NCBI GenBank assembly: GCA_024138015.1
Contig: JAMXBB010000004.1
Span: 4,070,701-4,134,700, forward strand
DNA: 64,000 nt
From: Lumnitzera littorea
Taxonomy: Eukaryota; Streptophyta; Magnoliopsida; Myrtales; Combretaceae
Direction: 5' to 3'
Part shown: positions 36,350-47,651 of the stretch, piece after piece
Numbering within the stretch: the stretch's first letter is position 1
Layout: every line of letters begins with the position of its first letter
Notes under the pieces: generated by a model
The model's database searches: none
What the model was told of the DNA's origin: nothing
Seen by the model: only the letters and a program-made list of their open reading frames with translations
Position numbers and translations under genes: made by a program

Positions 36350-37002
36350 CTTGTTTCTCAAGTTTTAATCGGTGTATCCACCGATTTTATTCCTCAAAGC
36401 TAAAGCTTTGTAAGGATTAAGGGAGCAATAGTCCCATACTCAAACCTATAACAGGCAGTGCTGCAAGTATGAAAATCGAATTCTTAACTTATAATAATTT
36501 CGAACTTTTGATACTAAATGGCAAAAATAAATATATAGGTACTAAATTGAAATTACTAAAAGAAGAAAAGTTGCAAATATATGTAGTGCCTTTTTCCCAT
36601 TAATCTTCCGCAGCTTTAAAAGGGAACTAATATTATGAGATAAATGAATTGAACAAGATTAATTAAGGATTGGATAAACACTATATATTAATTAGCCTTC
36701 AATTGTTTCATGTGTTTTAGTTATGTATATATATATGGAGACTGATATCCATTCTACCTAAGAAAATCACGATTTCAAATTGAGTTTGTATTTCTCATCT
36801 CACAATAAATGTATTAGTACTGCAGAATTTTCTCATCTTGAGTAAGGTCTTATTTTTTTAATTTCATTAATCAAATACTCAAATGCATTAAGATCATTCT
36901 ATAATTAAAAAAAAAAAAACATGTTTTTTTAATACCTTTCTATAAACACGACAAGATTGAGGAAGATCTCTTTGACAATTTCGGCATGTACCAATATGGT
37001 GG
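36350..37002 (+). repeat. Dispersed duplication D, copy 2
   Basis: Second copy of 28981-29603, same orientation, about 7.4 kb away, with numerous substitutions and small indels. The hairpin-forming words at the start are partly lost (AAAGCTAAAGCTTT at 36397-36410 is new). After 37002 the copies diverge into a G-rich stretch (37003-37030). Confidence 0.75.
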
Positions 37003-37719
37003 GGGTAGGAAGGAGGTGGGGTTGGGGGGATGATTCGAGAATAGAAAAGAAATCCTGCAGTATATGCGAGGTGTGAAAACGTGATAAGTGTGGAAGCTGA
37101 TAACTAAATAAAATTATTAAAATTCCTTTTCATTGAAAAAATTCGGACATTCGCTGCTCATTTATCCAGTTCATCACGAATCCAGTACAAACACCTGTTT
37201 CCGTGTTTTTTATTAACTTCGGTTGCAGTGAGTTGTGATCAACCAACCTTAAATCCCACTCGTCTACTCCAACATCGAGTGGGGACTAAAAATATGAGTT
37301 AGGGTTTGAACGGCTATTTTATTTTTCTTTATGATATTTCTACTTTTCATTTTTACATTATTTTTATTATATTCTTTAATAAGATTTATTCTGTAATTCT
37401 ATGTTTTATTAAAATAATTATTGAGGACCAATTGTAAGACAACACACGTCTCCTTATTAGTAACGTATAGTGAAAATATAAATCATATGTTTACCAAAAA
37501 TAAAAAATAAAAAAATAAAAGGAATCTATCATGAATTTTTAAAAGGTTGATAACATGAATCATGTTTCTCTAATTTGTCCTTTATTATATAGCAGATAGC
37601 AAATAATAAATCTTCATTTCAATATAAATTCATTGTTAGATTGTCAAATTTTGATCTATGTAGAAATTATTATGATAATTTATAATTATAAAAATTAGAG
37701 AGAAATCATAATTTATTAC
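37003..37719. other. Non-coding interval with G-rich stretch
   Basis: 37003-37030 is a G-rich run (GGGGGTAGG, GGTGGGGTTGGGGGG). A short inverted pair CCCACTCG/CGAGTGGG lies at 37255-37285. No gene seen. Confidence 0.4.
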
Positions 37720-37995
37720 CTATATGGGGATAACATTTTTCTTGTAAAAATTGGTAGCAATATGAATATCGCTATCTTGTGTAAGACTCTTACAAACTTG
37801 AGCGTCAGCCAAACGCATCCTTATTTGACTCAATCTTCTTCCAGCTTTCTCAACCAATAAAGCCCCATGCCCATACTCTTTAATTCCTACATAGTTACAC
37901 CAGAAACCATTTTTCTTACGCGGTCACCAATTACCACAAATATAAAGACCGTAAAGACTACTAAACTTGGTAGGAGTGTAAGCATCAATATCTTG
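37720..37995 (-). pseudogene. Broken exon-like open stretch, 91 codons with one stop
   Basis: Read from 37995 to 37720 the minus strand stays open for 91 codons except one TGA (about 37927), with protein-like composition. There is an aromatic N-terminal half (KFSSLYGLYICGNW) and an R/K-rich amphipathic C-terminal half (RRLSQIRMRLADAQVC, SDIHIATNFYKKN). The last codon TAG overlaps a donor-like TAG|GTAATA, and ACAAG just upstream of the start could be an acceptor, so this may be an internal or last exon. I do not recognise the family. The rarity of such a stretch in this AT-rich sequence is the main evidence. Confidence 0.3.
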
Positions 37996-39169
37996 TTATA
38001 GCGATAACAATTGATGCGTTTAAAAGCATTTAAATAGTTGCTTACCTTGTTCTTTCATGGGAAAAAAAATAAAACGAAGGAAAAATTAAATGTAAACTTG
38101 AATTTTAATGGAGAAGGAAGCTAACTACATAAGAGATTCAAAAAATATATAGACACGTTAGAATGCTATAAGCAATAAGAAGCAATTTCAAAAGATTAGG
38201 TTCTCATGGAATATCATTAAGAAATAAGGCGTTCTTAAAAGCTGTGCATTTAGAATGGACTTTGCTTCGGGGAAATAGCAAAAAGGAAAAGGAAAAATAA
38301 CTGTAAATAAATTTAAATTTTTACAACAACTTTAATAACAGAGAGCATAGATATTAATTTTTTTAGTATATAGTGAAGATGAATAGTAGTTATAGATAGT
38401 TATATAAGTAGCTAGTGGTTTACTCTTTTAAATATTATAGATAAATTTAAGAACAAATGCAAGAATTATTAATTGTAAAATAATGTACAGTTAATTACAT
38501 GCAAGACTAGTAGACTATAAACATGAAAATATGCTTATATATAAAATAATATAGAAGTGCATTAACATTTAGCGATTTTTATGCTATATCTAATTCTATA
38601 ATTCCAAATGAAAATGAGACTAAATAAAATAATTTGTTGAATAATTTTTTTAAGGAAATGAATTGACTTTTGTTCATAACAAAAAAGGAACTATCTTATC
38701 TCTAAATAATTGCTTTATCTAATTTTACATATAAAACTACAATCACCATACCAAACAAAATAATGATCTATCATGGACGTCACTTCTTTACAATTAAACA
38801 AAACATATGACAAAGCGAAATTATGATGATGGTTAATGTTGATTTTCCTTTTTATTTTTATTCACTTCTTCATTTCCATAGAGAATTTTATGTACCTATA
38901 AGAGTACATGAGAGTAAATTGTATTATCACACCAACAGATAAGTATTGTTAGAAGTTTGAAGTTTTTACATTTATTTTTTTGTGGTCTAAGAAGGTATTT
39001 TTGTCTAAAATTCTTTGGTTAGGTAATAGTTATATTTCTTTTTTATTCCACATAGTGTTCATACTATTTGTACATTAATTTTTTTTTCTTTTCTACATCA
39101 TTGATCATATACAAAGCTTGATTTAGTAATTACTTGATATTCTAAATTTTATTATATTTCTCATATTTA
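37996..39169. other. AT-rich non-coding interval
   Basis: No gene, RNA or defined repeat recognised. Confidence 0.5.
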
Positions 39170-40160
39170 TTTGTTGTGTATAATTATTCGACTCTTTCTT
39201 TGCCTCTATACTCGCTGGACAATCATAACAGCTTCATCCATTATGTCAAATCGTTAGAGCTCCACAATATCTTGAATGTCTCCTCTCAACCTAGTAACAA
39301 ATCACGAGACTATTCGAGCTGGTGGCTCTTCTACTTTGTAACGTATCAACACCATTTGAAAATCTTAAACATACTCATCAACAATTTGACTTCCTTGTCT
39401 CAGCTCCTAAAGTAGAGTGAAAGTATCTTCGAGATATGTTTTCAGCACGAATCTGTTTCTCCACACTTTCTTCATCTTAGGTCAAGTGTTAATCTCTCGG
39501 TACCCCTCTCACCTTCTTATGGCCTGAAAATTCTCCAACCACATGGCGGCATACCCGAAGAATTCAACAGTAGTAGTTCTTACTTTCTCATAATTCTCGT
39601 ACTAATAATAATCAAACACATGTTCTACTTTCTCTTCCTATTCCAGATACTCATTAGCATTCCTAGATCCATTAAAACTCAGAATCGAAAGCTTCATATG
39701 GTCGAATGCTCTAGAGACTTGTACACACTCCTCTTCAAAATACTCTTCTTCCTCCTCATTAAGCTCTCTCAAGTCTATCCTTCGCTTTACTTGTCTGCCA
39801 ATTCCTCCACCTCAAACTGGTCAAGCTAAGTTCCGACCTCTAACAGGTTAAGTAGCTTATGAAGTATTTTGCATGGCCTCAATGAGTCATGAACAGTATG
39901 GGTTAGATCTACTAAGAGTTTAGTTATCTCATCGAGCCTCTCATCAGTGTTTTTGGGGGTTCCTTAAGACTGTCATATATTTAGGTTTGTTATTTTTTCT
40001 CATTTTTTTCTCATAGATTCAAAATTCAAACAAACACTTCAGAAAGTAGACAATTAATAACACAGCGGTCAAATGAACACAGTAGCTTGCTTTGTTTTTC
40101 ATACGCAAAACAAAGTATAACAAAACTTAAGAAAAACTAACTACAGCTCACACAAAACCT

Positions 40161-40174
40161 CCACTCTTATACCA
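40161..40174 (-). other. Primer-binding site (initiator tRNA-Met type), degenerate
   Basis: The minus strand reads TGGTATAAGAGTGG, close to the TGGTATCAGAGC complementary to the 3' end of plant initiator tRNA-Met. It sits 6 bp inside the LTR end at 40181, as expected for a 5' LTR. Confidence 0.65.
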
Positions 40175-40180
40175 AGATAT

Positions 40181-41029
40181 TGCGAACCGTAACTAAGAAC
40201 AGATAAGACCAATCGTTGAATGGGTCCAAATTTGCAGAAAGCTTGAAAAAGGTAATGGGGAGGTGCGAAAAGAGTAAGAAAGACGAATGAAACAGTAAGC
40301 AAAACCCACGAACAGCTCCAAAGAATATGACGCACTAATGGAACTTCTGAGGACTCATGCACAATTCGATATGACGTACGAATTGGTCCGATAAGGTTAC
40401 TCGCCACCTAATCTTACTTAAGGAAAAGGATAAGAGTGATGCCGAGAGTAAACAAATAGTATTCACGTAAGGAAGAAAGTAGTTAAAGTATATTGAAGAT
40501 AATCTAATTAATTACAGTTACAAGTACAAGAGTATTTATACCCATAAGGTAAGATACTTGCCCAAAAGGAAAAAGATAAAAATGATATTTCCTAAAAAAG
40601 TAATGTACACGATATAAAAAGGTAAAATTGAATATACAAGGAAAATAATCATTGATACTATAGATTCTGCATATGATATTGTACATGTGGCAATGCTACA
40701 TTGACAAGATTATTAGAAGATGTGAACAAAAAGTACGGACTAATGGGCTTATCCAAACAGGAATGGCTTAGTCAATCCAGACTTTCTCTCTCTCGACTTC
40801 TCAGCAAAGACGATACCGAGTAATTGGTTGGCTCGGCACTAGAGAGTGATCATCAACTCGGCATACCATAGAATAATGGGCAATCATACGGCACGACATT
40901 AAAGGTGACTCAACAAGTAAGTATTCGGCTTCGACAGGGGTTGATTGGAATAGAAAAATCTGTTATACCAACCCCTCTAGTCTTTGGGCTTGACTGTGGG
41001 TCAGAGGTCCGGTAACTTGATTCCAATCA
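40181..41029 (-). repeat. 5' LTR of the truncated Gypsy element (849 bp)
   Basis: TG..CA-type limits are set by the PBS on one side and by the TGATTGGAATC start on the other. Length is close to the 818-829 bp LTRs of the complete element. It directly abuts the Tat-like gag start at 41030, which suggests insertion into that element. Confidence 0.65.
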
Positions 41030-42192
41030 TGTACCTTACCACAATTGTTGTTCAGTTGGTTAAGCAAGTTTGGTAATGGATGCTACTCACCCTGAACACC
41101 GACGCAGGATATGGGGGTGGTGTATGTGAGCGCTTAAGGCACCTGTTATGGTGACTCAAGGAACTAATAATGGTGACCTCGAGGTTGAGTCTATCATTAA
41201 AATTGGTTTTTCCTTTTAATTTTTGGGTTACAACTAATTTTTGTCTTAAGTTAGTGTTTTTCTTAGAGGACCTTAATTTTAGTCTCAATGAGTTGTTATA
41301 ACATTGTTTTGACTTGTTCCATATCTAACTGTTATGCACCCATTGGTAGTAGTAGTAGGTTTATATTTGATTAATCACCATCGTTGGGGAATGATTGATG
41401 GGGGTTCATGTTTTTGCTCTTAATCATGTTTGTGAACTTCAGGTGATCTATCAATTGTAGGCACTAAATGGTGATAATGTATAACGAGTGCAACTCCTAG
41501 GTGAACTCTGGGTAATCCATCAATTGTAAGCGGAGGTAGACTTGTAAAAAGCCCTTATGACGTAGCTAATGAAGGCCCATTTAACACTCAAGTCAATAGA
41601 GAGAATAGGAGGATAATTGCAAAGAGATAGTAAGTTTTTAGGAGAGTAAAAAGAGTTAACCCTCTTACCTGAATATCTTACCTCTATTTATAGATTAAGA
41701 GTATTGACTTGTTCGAACACATGGCAGGAATGGATTGGTTAGCGTGGAATCCAAGGGGGCGATACTGTCAATACAAGATAAGACAACCTTCCTTCTATCG
41801 GTTAGTTAACACTTAAGAGATAGGCTTGTCCTATTGACTGTAGGTAGTCACCCTAATTCAGTAGTTATACTATAGGATGTACAATAGATGGTCATTCAAC
41901 ATTTAATAAGGAGAGAGAAAGAAGACCAGAAGAGTAGAAAGCACTCAACTTATAGTCTAATGGGCTCTTTGGATGTGATCTTCAGGAGGAGGGATGCGAG
42001 CTTCTCTTCTCTAGGATGGAGAGTAAAGGTTGGATGCTCTCAAGGGAGCACTTACCTCGAGCAAGGGGCAAAGTCCAAATCAACTTAAAGTCTCTCTTCT
42101 TCTGGGTCGGAGAGGCTTCATGAGTGCTTGGGTCAGGCTCCTTAGTAGGCTTGGGCCTTTAAAGCCTCGATGGTGACGGCTAATCATCAACA
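41030..42192 (-). mobile_element. Tat-like Ty3/Gypsy fragment: LTR, leader and gag start
   Basis: Minus strand from 42192: TGTTGATGATTAGCC start, a CTATAAATAGAGG promoter at about 41691, then an LTR end near 41470 and a TGCCTACAATTGAT PBS-like word. That word recurs about 65 bp away (41462 and 41530 region), a small tandem duplication. A gag start reads MEQVKTML at about 41325, with stops after it; an open frame 41288-41052 continues to the LTR of the neighbouring element. The long leader and non-Met PBS suggest the Tat lineage. Limits other than 42192 are approximate. Confidence 0.5.
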
Positions 42193-42839
42193 CTTTATTA
42201 TTCTTATATCAATAAATCTAATGTCAATAAGATTATAATACTACCAATGCCATTAAATTAATAAATATTTATTATATTATAATACTAAATTATATCTCTT
42301 AAACAGATGAATTAACACATAATAACAAGAAAGACTTATTTTGCCATGAAAAATCTACTTGTTTACAAGTCTTTGCCATCTATTTATGAATTATAAATGT
42401 GTTTTTAATTAATTATCTAACTTTGTTTTTACTCAAGTAACTTTGAAATAGGAAATTGCTTGCTCATGCAAAAAATGTTATCATAAACATTAGTATTGTA
42501 GAAATATTGTTTTTAAGCACTTAATATGCTTAAGTATGCTATGAAAATTTTACTTATGATAAATTATACTCGAAAAGTGGAATAAAATTAAATTAAATTG
42601 TGTAATTACCCATTTGTAGTTGAAATATTAATTCTTCATAAAAAGAATTTCCCGTCGCCATTAATGGTTGAAGTATGGAGATGAATACATGGTTTCAGCC
42701 GCAATTTTAAATACTTTTAAAATAAGAATTCCTAGCCACCCTGCTGTCAAGCCCCATCCACCAACTCAGAAAATAATCACTCTCTCTCGCTAGAAAGGCA
42801 TAACCGATAACCGAAACCGTAAGTCGCGATGCTATCTCC
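42193..42839. other. AT-rich non-coding interval
   Basis: Nothing recognised except a pyrimidine-rich ATCACTCTCTCTCGC segment near 42776 just before duplication E. Confidence 0.45.
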
Positions 42840-43510
42840 TAGAAATTGCCCAAATCTCTCGACCATATTGGTCGATTTTGTGAATCAAATTAGTTTTTTT
42901 TTTTCCCCTTAGTGTTCATATCACTTTTGTATTCGGTTTTTCCTTTTTTATTTTCTTTTTTCCCACGATTGGTGCTATCGCAGTTCTTGAATCATGAAAT
43001 AGATAAAGGGCTTTTTCTATTTTTCTGTTTTCGGATTTTTTCCCTCTTTTCTAATGATATTTTTAGTATAACTAAATACTATTATCATTACAATTAACTT
43101 CAAAACAAACTGAATATATGACTCCATAAAATTCACGCGAGCCATGTTAAAAGGCATAAAAAAGGCCGATTGCTAAAACAATTCAATATCCATTTTATTG
43201 ATAGTCAATTTTCGTTCATTTGATGTATTGATTCATTCGACTACTGATACGTCGAATAGTCAAATATCTCGACATACTTCTATGTCTAAATAATAAATGA
43301 ATCATGAGCTCCAAATAAATATCCTTATCATCCTTATGATTCATCGGTGAAAAAGAAAAAAAAAAACCTTTAATTTTAGGAATAAAAGTTTATTTTTTTT
43401 AATATAATTACTTATTTATTGGTTGATGCTATTGTTTCTTCTTTCTCTTCAATAAACAATTCTTTTTTCTTTTTTAATTTAAGATTAATTTTTAGCTATT
43501 GCAACCCTTT
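42840..43510 (+). repeat. Dispersed duplication E, copy 1
   Basis: Matches 62531-62960 in order: GAAATTGCCCAAAT, GTGAATCAAATT-like, TTTTTAGTATAACTAAATAC, a ~40-bp near-identical run at 43280-43330 ending ATCCTTATCAT, TTTTAGGAATAAAAGTTTAT and GATGCTATTGTTTCTTCTTT. It lies just downstream of the small gene at 43849-44199. The copy here has an extra ~90 bp (about 43200-43290) relative to the other. Confidence 0.8.
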
Positions 43511-43848
43511 TTATTTTTTATTTTTTATTGTTAAAGTAGTTATGATTTTAATAATAAAATGAGAAACAACTTGATATACATATACCCGCATATGCGAACG
43601 CAACAAGATACAACTTTTAAGGCAATTGAAAAAAAAAAGTCAAAAGAAGAAGTGAAACGATTTGCAAAGACAAGTACAAATGTCCGACCGCACATAAAGA
43701 GCATGCTGTCGAAATCAACTGAACAGGCCGACCAAAGGGCCGACACCGACTGGACCACTAGACTTCAGTCTTGATGAAAGGAAAGAAGTTCCTGAAACAA
43801 CCTATGCATCAAATAAAGAAACCATAAAATAATCAATCAAGTCCATCC

Positions 43849-44199
43849 TCAAGCCGCACCAAATCCAGCCACAAGAGCATCAACAAAAGTGGCAATCATA
43901 TTCCCAAAGATGAGCCCACCCAACAGACCTCCTCCGCGGTATCCGGGATTCTGATTATTCGGGTACCCATAACCCGGCTGCGGATGATTCATATTCCAAT
44001 TATAGCCTGGTACTGTGTAAGGCATCGCCCCATGCTGTGGTGGCGGAGGGGGATAGTACCTACCAGCGCTTGGCAGAGCCGCGGCATATGGTGCTGGGTA
44101 GCCATAATAGCCTTGTGCTGGGTAAGGCATACGATGCTCCATCCTAATGTTGTCGTGATAGAAGTGAAGCCTACGGTTGTCATCGGCTAATCGTGACAT
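43849..44199 (-). CDS. Tyr/Pro/Gly-rich 116-residue protein with hydrophobic C-terminus
   Basis: Intact ORF of 116 codons, the best candidate host gene here. A charged N-terminus (MSRLADDNRRLHFYHD) is followed by a low-complexity middle (residues ~24-85) built of YP/GYP/PPPP units with scattered Gln and Asn. A glycine patch and a C-terminal segment of about 25 small and hydrophobic residues (GGLIFGNMIATFVDALVAG) end it. The layout, Pro/Tyr/Gly arms plus a single C-terminal membrane-like helix, recalls plant XYPPX/CYSTM-like small proteins, but the Cys residues of CYSTM are absent. Base composition is clearly GC-richer than flanks. A TATA box lies ~115 bp upstream. No frameshift or stop. Exact family and function are unknown to me. 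Confidence 0.7.
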   Translation of the reverse strand: MSRLADDNRRLHFYHDNIRMEHRMPYPAQGYYGYPAPYAAALPSAGRYYPPPPPQHGAMPYTVPGYNWNMNHPQPGYGYPNNQNPGYRGGGLLGGLIFGNMIATFVDALVAGFGAA

Positions 44200-44312
44200 T
44201 TTATAGATCTATCATCCTATCAACTGTTTACACGTAGAGTACCATGATTGGAATAGTGGCGACATAGTGCCGACTATTTACGGGTAGAGTCAAGTTCAAA
44301 TGAAATATTTAG

Positions 44313-44321
44313 TTTTATATA
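44313..44321 (-). promoter_or_regulatory. TATA box of the 116-residue gene
   Basis: The minus strand reads TATATAAAA in the context GTCTATATAAAACT. This is about 115 bp before the ATG at 44199, leaving room for a start site near 44285 and a leader of ~85 nt. Confidence 0.5.
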
Positions 44322-44670
44322 GACATGAGTTCTTTCTAGAAACAGTCATGGTCAGTGTATCGGACTATTTTCTATCGTAAATATACATTTATAATAAGTA
44401 ATAATTTATAACTTATGGGAATTTTATTTATTTATTTATTTTTGTTATTTTAGTAATAATTGACATTATACAATATTTTTTTTAGAAAAAAATTTATTAC
44501 TTAATAATATAAATTTCGTAATTATAGATGTACTGTAAGTAATATAAATTATTAATATTTGACGAAAATATATTTTATGTTGTCTAAATTTAGAAATTTT
44601 TTATATTGTAATATATAAGTTATACAAATATAGGTGTGAATAATGTTAGATAGTGAGTGGAAATTGTTAT

Positions 44671-44683
44671 GTGTGTATGTGTA

Positions 44684-44724
<41 letters not shown>
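44671..44724. repeat. Compound (TG)n/(TA)n microsatellite
   Basis: GTGTGTATGTGTATG is followed by (GT)n and then a long (AT)n run to 44724. Confidence 0.95.
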
Positions 44725-44727
<3 letters not shown>

Positions 44728-44898
44728 ACGCTTTTATTATGTTGCATTAACTTAAAAAGTCAAAGTTAGGTATTTCTGTTGGCAATGTAACTTAACAAGA
44801 TGACTATGTGCATTTTATAAAGTTATCGCTTAGTGTGTAGATGAAGTTTTCTCATATTATCTAAATATTCAGTTCATCGTGGCATTACTATGATACAA

Positions 44899-46130
44899 AT
44901 GGTAGATTACATGAAAGTTATTATCTATGTAAACAGAAATATAGTGATGGGTAGTTAGGGGCCAGAGTATGATAGGAAGCCCGTTAAGAAATTGAAAATT
45001 AGGAAAAATTCGAACTTCTCTTATTTCAGTTAAAGAATTTGTGAATACACCGAATTTGACCAAAATGGTGTTGAACTCGTGCACATGCATTCCTTTTTTT
45101 ATGATGCTGGAGTTGTCTTCAAGTTGATAACCATTACAGACGATGAGGATATTGAGAATTTCATTAAAATGGTAGAGTCTTTTGCAAAACAAAGTATTCA
45201 AAAAGTGTAAAAAAGGCATATTACAGAATCGAGTACCCGATGTAAGCATGAAATACATGAGCCAAACAATCCAACCCTTTCAAAACCCAATGTGCATTCA
45301 ATAATGACCGATGTGGAAACCATACATGGATTTCTCTAAATTAAAGCACGTGAATATCACAGAAGAGCAGCTTAACGAAATATTGAGTCCCATTGTTGAA
45401 CATGAAAAATGTTATGATCTATATATAGAGAGAATGCACATGAATATAAACGTCAATGATGGGGAGAATGCAACAAATGTCAATGGTGATGGGGATGGTG
45501 GGGATGGTGATGAAGATGATGTTGGGCTCAAAAGATGACCATGCTAAGGATTTGGGAAAGGCTCAGGTTATACCATATGTTATCCAGAGTAATGTGCCAG
45601 TCTGGGCATTTCACAACGACAGCCCGAGCAAGCCCTATCATTAAACTGGTGAAGTATTGTTTAGCAGACAATTTCAAGACTTTCCACAAATAAATGAACT
45701 TATTGATAGGCTTATGAGAGATCCTACCCTATTTTACAACAACTGATATGATGGCAGTGGTTAATAACATTTGAGAGAGATGTTAATCAAATATGCAGTA
45801 TCATCATTAACTTTGATGGCTTAAGTGTTGATATGAGTTTCAACACGAAAAAGGATCTCATAGATGTAGTTAAGTCGTTCTACTTAAGGAACCACTGTGA
45901 TTTCCATGTGAACATTTTGAAATCGATTGTATACGCTGTCTATTGTAAGAAGAAAGAACAAGGTTATAAGTGGAGGTTACAAGTTTATTTGAAGAAAGTA
46001 GAGGGCCTTTTCAAAATAATAATTCTAAAAGGTCCGTACACTTATGTGAACCCAATGATGAACCAGGATCACCCTCAGCTCGATACTTGTTTGTATGTGA
46101 TCACAGTATAGATGGAGTCGAAATCAATTG
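44899..46130 (+). pseudogene. MuDR-type (MULE) transposase N-terminal half, decayed
   Basis: One frame from about 44899 to 45350 reads through stops with the PB1-like N-terminal layout of plant MULE transposases (YTEFDQNGVELV, then KLITITDDEDIENFI). An acidic Asn/Asp/Gly stretch follows (45430-45538). At 45833-46111 comes the MuDR DNA-binding module: F-TKKDLIDVVKSFYLRNH, VYCKKKEQGYKWRLQV, and a TYVNP..DHPQLD tail where a C/H-rich motif is usual. Several in-frame stops occur (about 44956, 45028, 45210). The catalytic core and SWIM zinc finger are missing; the next recognisable segment is the mobile domain at 46.3 kb. Terminal inverted repeats were not identified. Confidence 0.65.
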
Positions 46131-46309
46131 ATCCACGCATATTTGCGAGGTAATCCAGTCACTGTTCACAGGCCGTTTGGGAGGGCAGAGTGAACAATGT
46201 TATTATCATTTGCAATCAATTCTCTTATTAATGATGTATTACTTGCTAACTTAATTGAATATTTGTTTAGGAGGCGGCTTATGCATTACGAGTGCGACGT
46301 AATGAGATG

Positions 46310-47350
46310 TCATTACGCAAGGATGAGCAGGATATCCCTATATATCCTAGGACAGAGCCATACATACGGGAGGCTAGGTTCTAAGGAGTTGTATAGCTCC
46401 CATTTATTATGTTGAATTGACATTTGATTACAACACTTATCGAGAGATGGAAGCCCGAAACATATATGTTCCACCTACTCACTGGAGAGGTGACCATCAC
46501 ACTGCAAGATGTTGAGGTCTAACTTAGACTTCCGATTAAGGGGTTTGCGATGGCCAAGCGGACAAAGACGGATGATGAGGAGAGCTGAGCTGATGTAGGA
46601 GAGAGGCTGCTCGGTGTGAAGCCTACTCGGATGAGGGGTGCTCGCTTATCTCTAACGTGGTTATGGGAGCACTTCCGAATACTTACCTGAGGGGTACATG
46701 ATGAGAAGGTTCGATAGTACGTCCATGTGTACATACTCAGCTTAATGGGAAGGGGCTATTTGACTTCGTTGAGTAATACAGTGAGCTTATCTTTTACCTA
46801 CAATAGGAGAGTGTAAATGAGCCACCTCATATGGACCACAGTAGGGAGCAAGGACTACCTGTTGACGAGGAGATGCTAGCTCTTCGTGCACTATCTAGGG
46901 GTAGAGCTAGAGTTTGAGAAGGTAAGGCTTGAGCAGTACATCGTCGGGTAGACCTCGGTGACGATATCTCACAACATGCCCGTCATTCCATAAACTTAGG
47001 GCATATCGATGGGGGATACAACACATACCCTAGGTTAGGTGTTGCCTCCACTTTAGGAAACGAATCCAGCTCCAAGGTTGGATCTAGCTTATACATGACT
47101 ACCGAGTTCTAGCAACATCTTAATCTTGCGACTCCACCAGCTCCTTAAAAGCGATGTTTTACCCCCACATAGTCATCCATGGGTGAGGGTGTCATTCAAT
47201 TGCATTCGAGCCATCCAGCCGACCCAATTCCTCCTGGGGAACTTCAGCTCAACAATTTACCACCTGAGCCTACTCAAATAAACGCTAGACGAGGGCGTTC
47301 ACTTCTTTCGTATGCCATGAGGACCTTTATACGGCGTAGGCATCGGTAGA
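46310..47350 (+). pseudogene. Plant mobile domain (MAIN-like) relic
   Basis: The plus strand carries the plant mobile domain (PMD) signature: PRTEPYIREARF near 46340-46380, [18 protein letters not shown] and [13 protein letters not shown] (about 46425-46520), then LRLPIKGFA. The centre is shifted and stopped, for instance TAA at ~46521 and TGA near 46588. A basic C-terminal tail GRSLLSYAMRTFIRRRHR ends at about 47349. PMD genes are often carried by MULEs; here the PMD follows the MULE N-terminus in the same orientation with the catalytic core deleted, so both probably came from one element. Confidence 0.65.
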
Positions 47351-47351
47351 T

Positions 47352-47651
47352 ATGTTTAGTCTATTGTTTTTGTTTTCTCCTTTATTTTTCCATTGTATTA
47401 ATATTATCATTGAATCATTACAGCTTTTCTGTATATACTAATTATTCGAAATACATTTCACTTTTCATCATATATTGCAATTCAATATATTGTTTATTTA
47501 TCCTAATTTTACGATTTATAATTACTTTTTCTTTTATTCGATTCGTATGATCATTGGATGATCATCCCATGCGCTTATTTTATCCCCACCTGCCATATTT
47601 GTCAAGGTGTTCCACTAATTATGATTTTATGTAATTGATTACAATATCAAA
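47352..47651. other. AT-rich spacer
   Basis: No gene. It ends with TCAAA (47647-47651), the left copy of the Gypsy target duplication. Confidence 0.7.

Larger units (their letters stand above)
39170..41029 (-). mobile_element. Truncated Ty3/Gypsy element: 5' LTR, PBS and gag start
   Basis: On the minus strand, an LTR (41029-40181) begins TGATTGGAATCAA, close to the TGATAGGAATCAA start of the complete Gypsy element at 56661. It is followed by a primer-binding site at 40174-40161, then a leader and decayed gag (about 39960-39170). That gag matches the gag region at 51.9-52.6 kb in the same order; GTTTGACTTCC-type words recur in both. Protease, RT and integrase are missing, so the element is cut off near 39170. 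It belongs to the same family as, or a sister family of, the 47.6-56.7 kb element. Confidence 0.7.

Noticed and set aside
43540..43774. Overlapping 71-72-codon open frames on both strands
   Set aside because: They lie in the probable 3' UTR of the 43849-44199 gene; mirror-image frames on opposite strands are typical of a chance open region.
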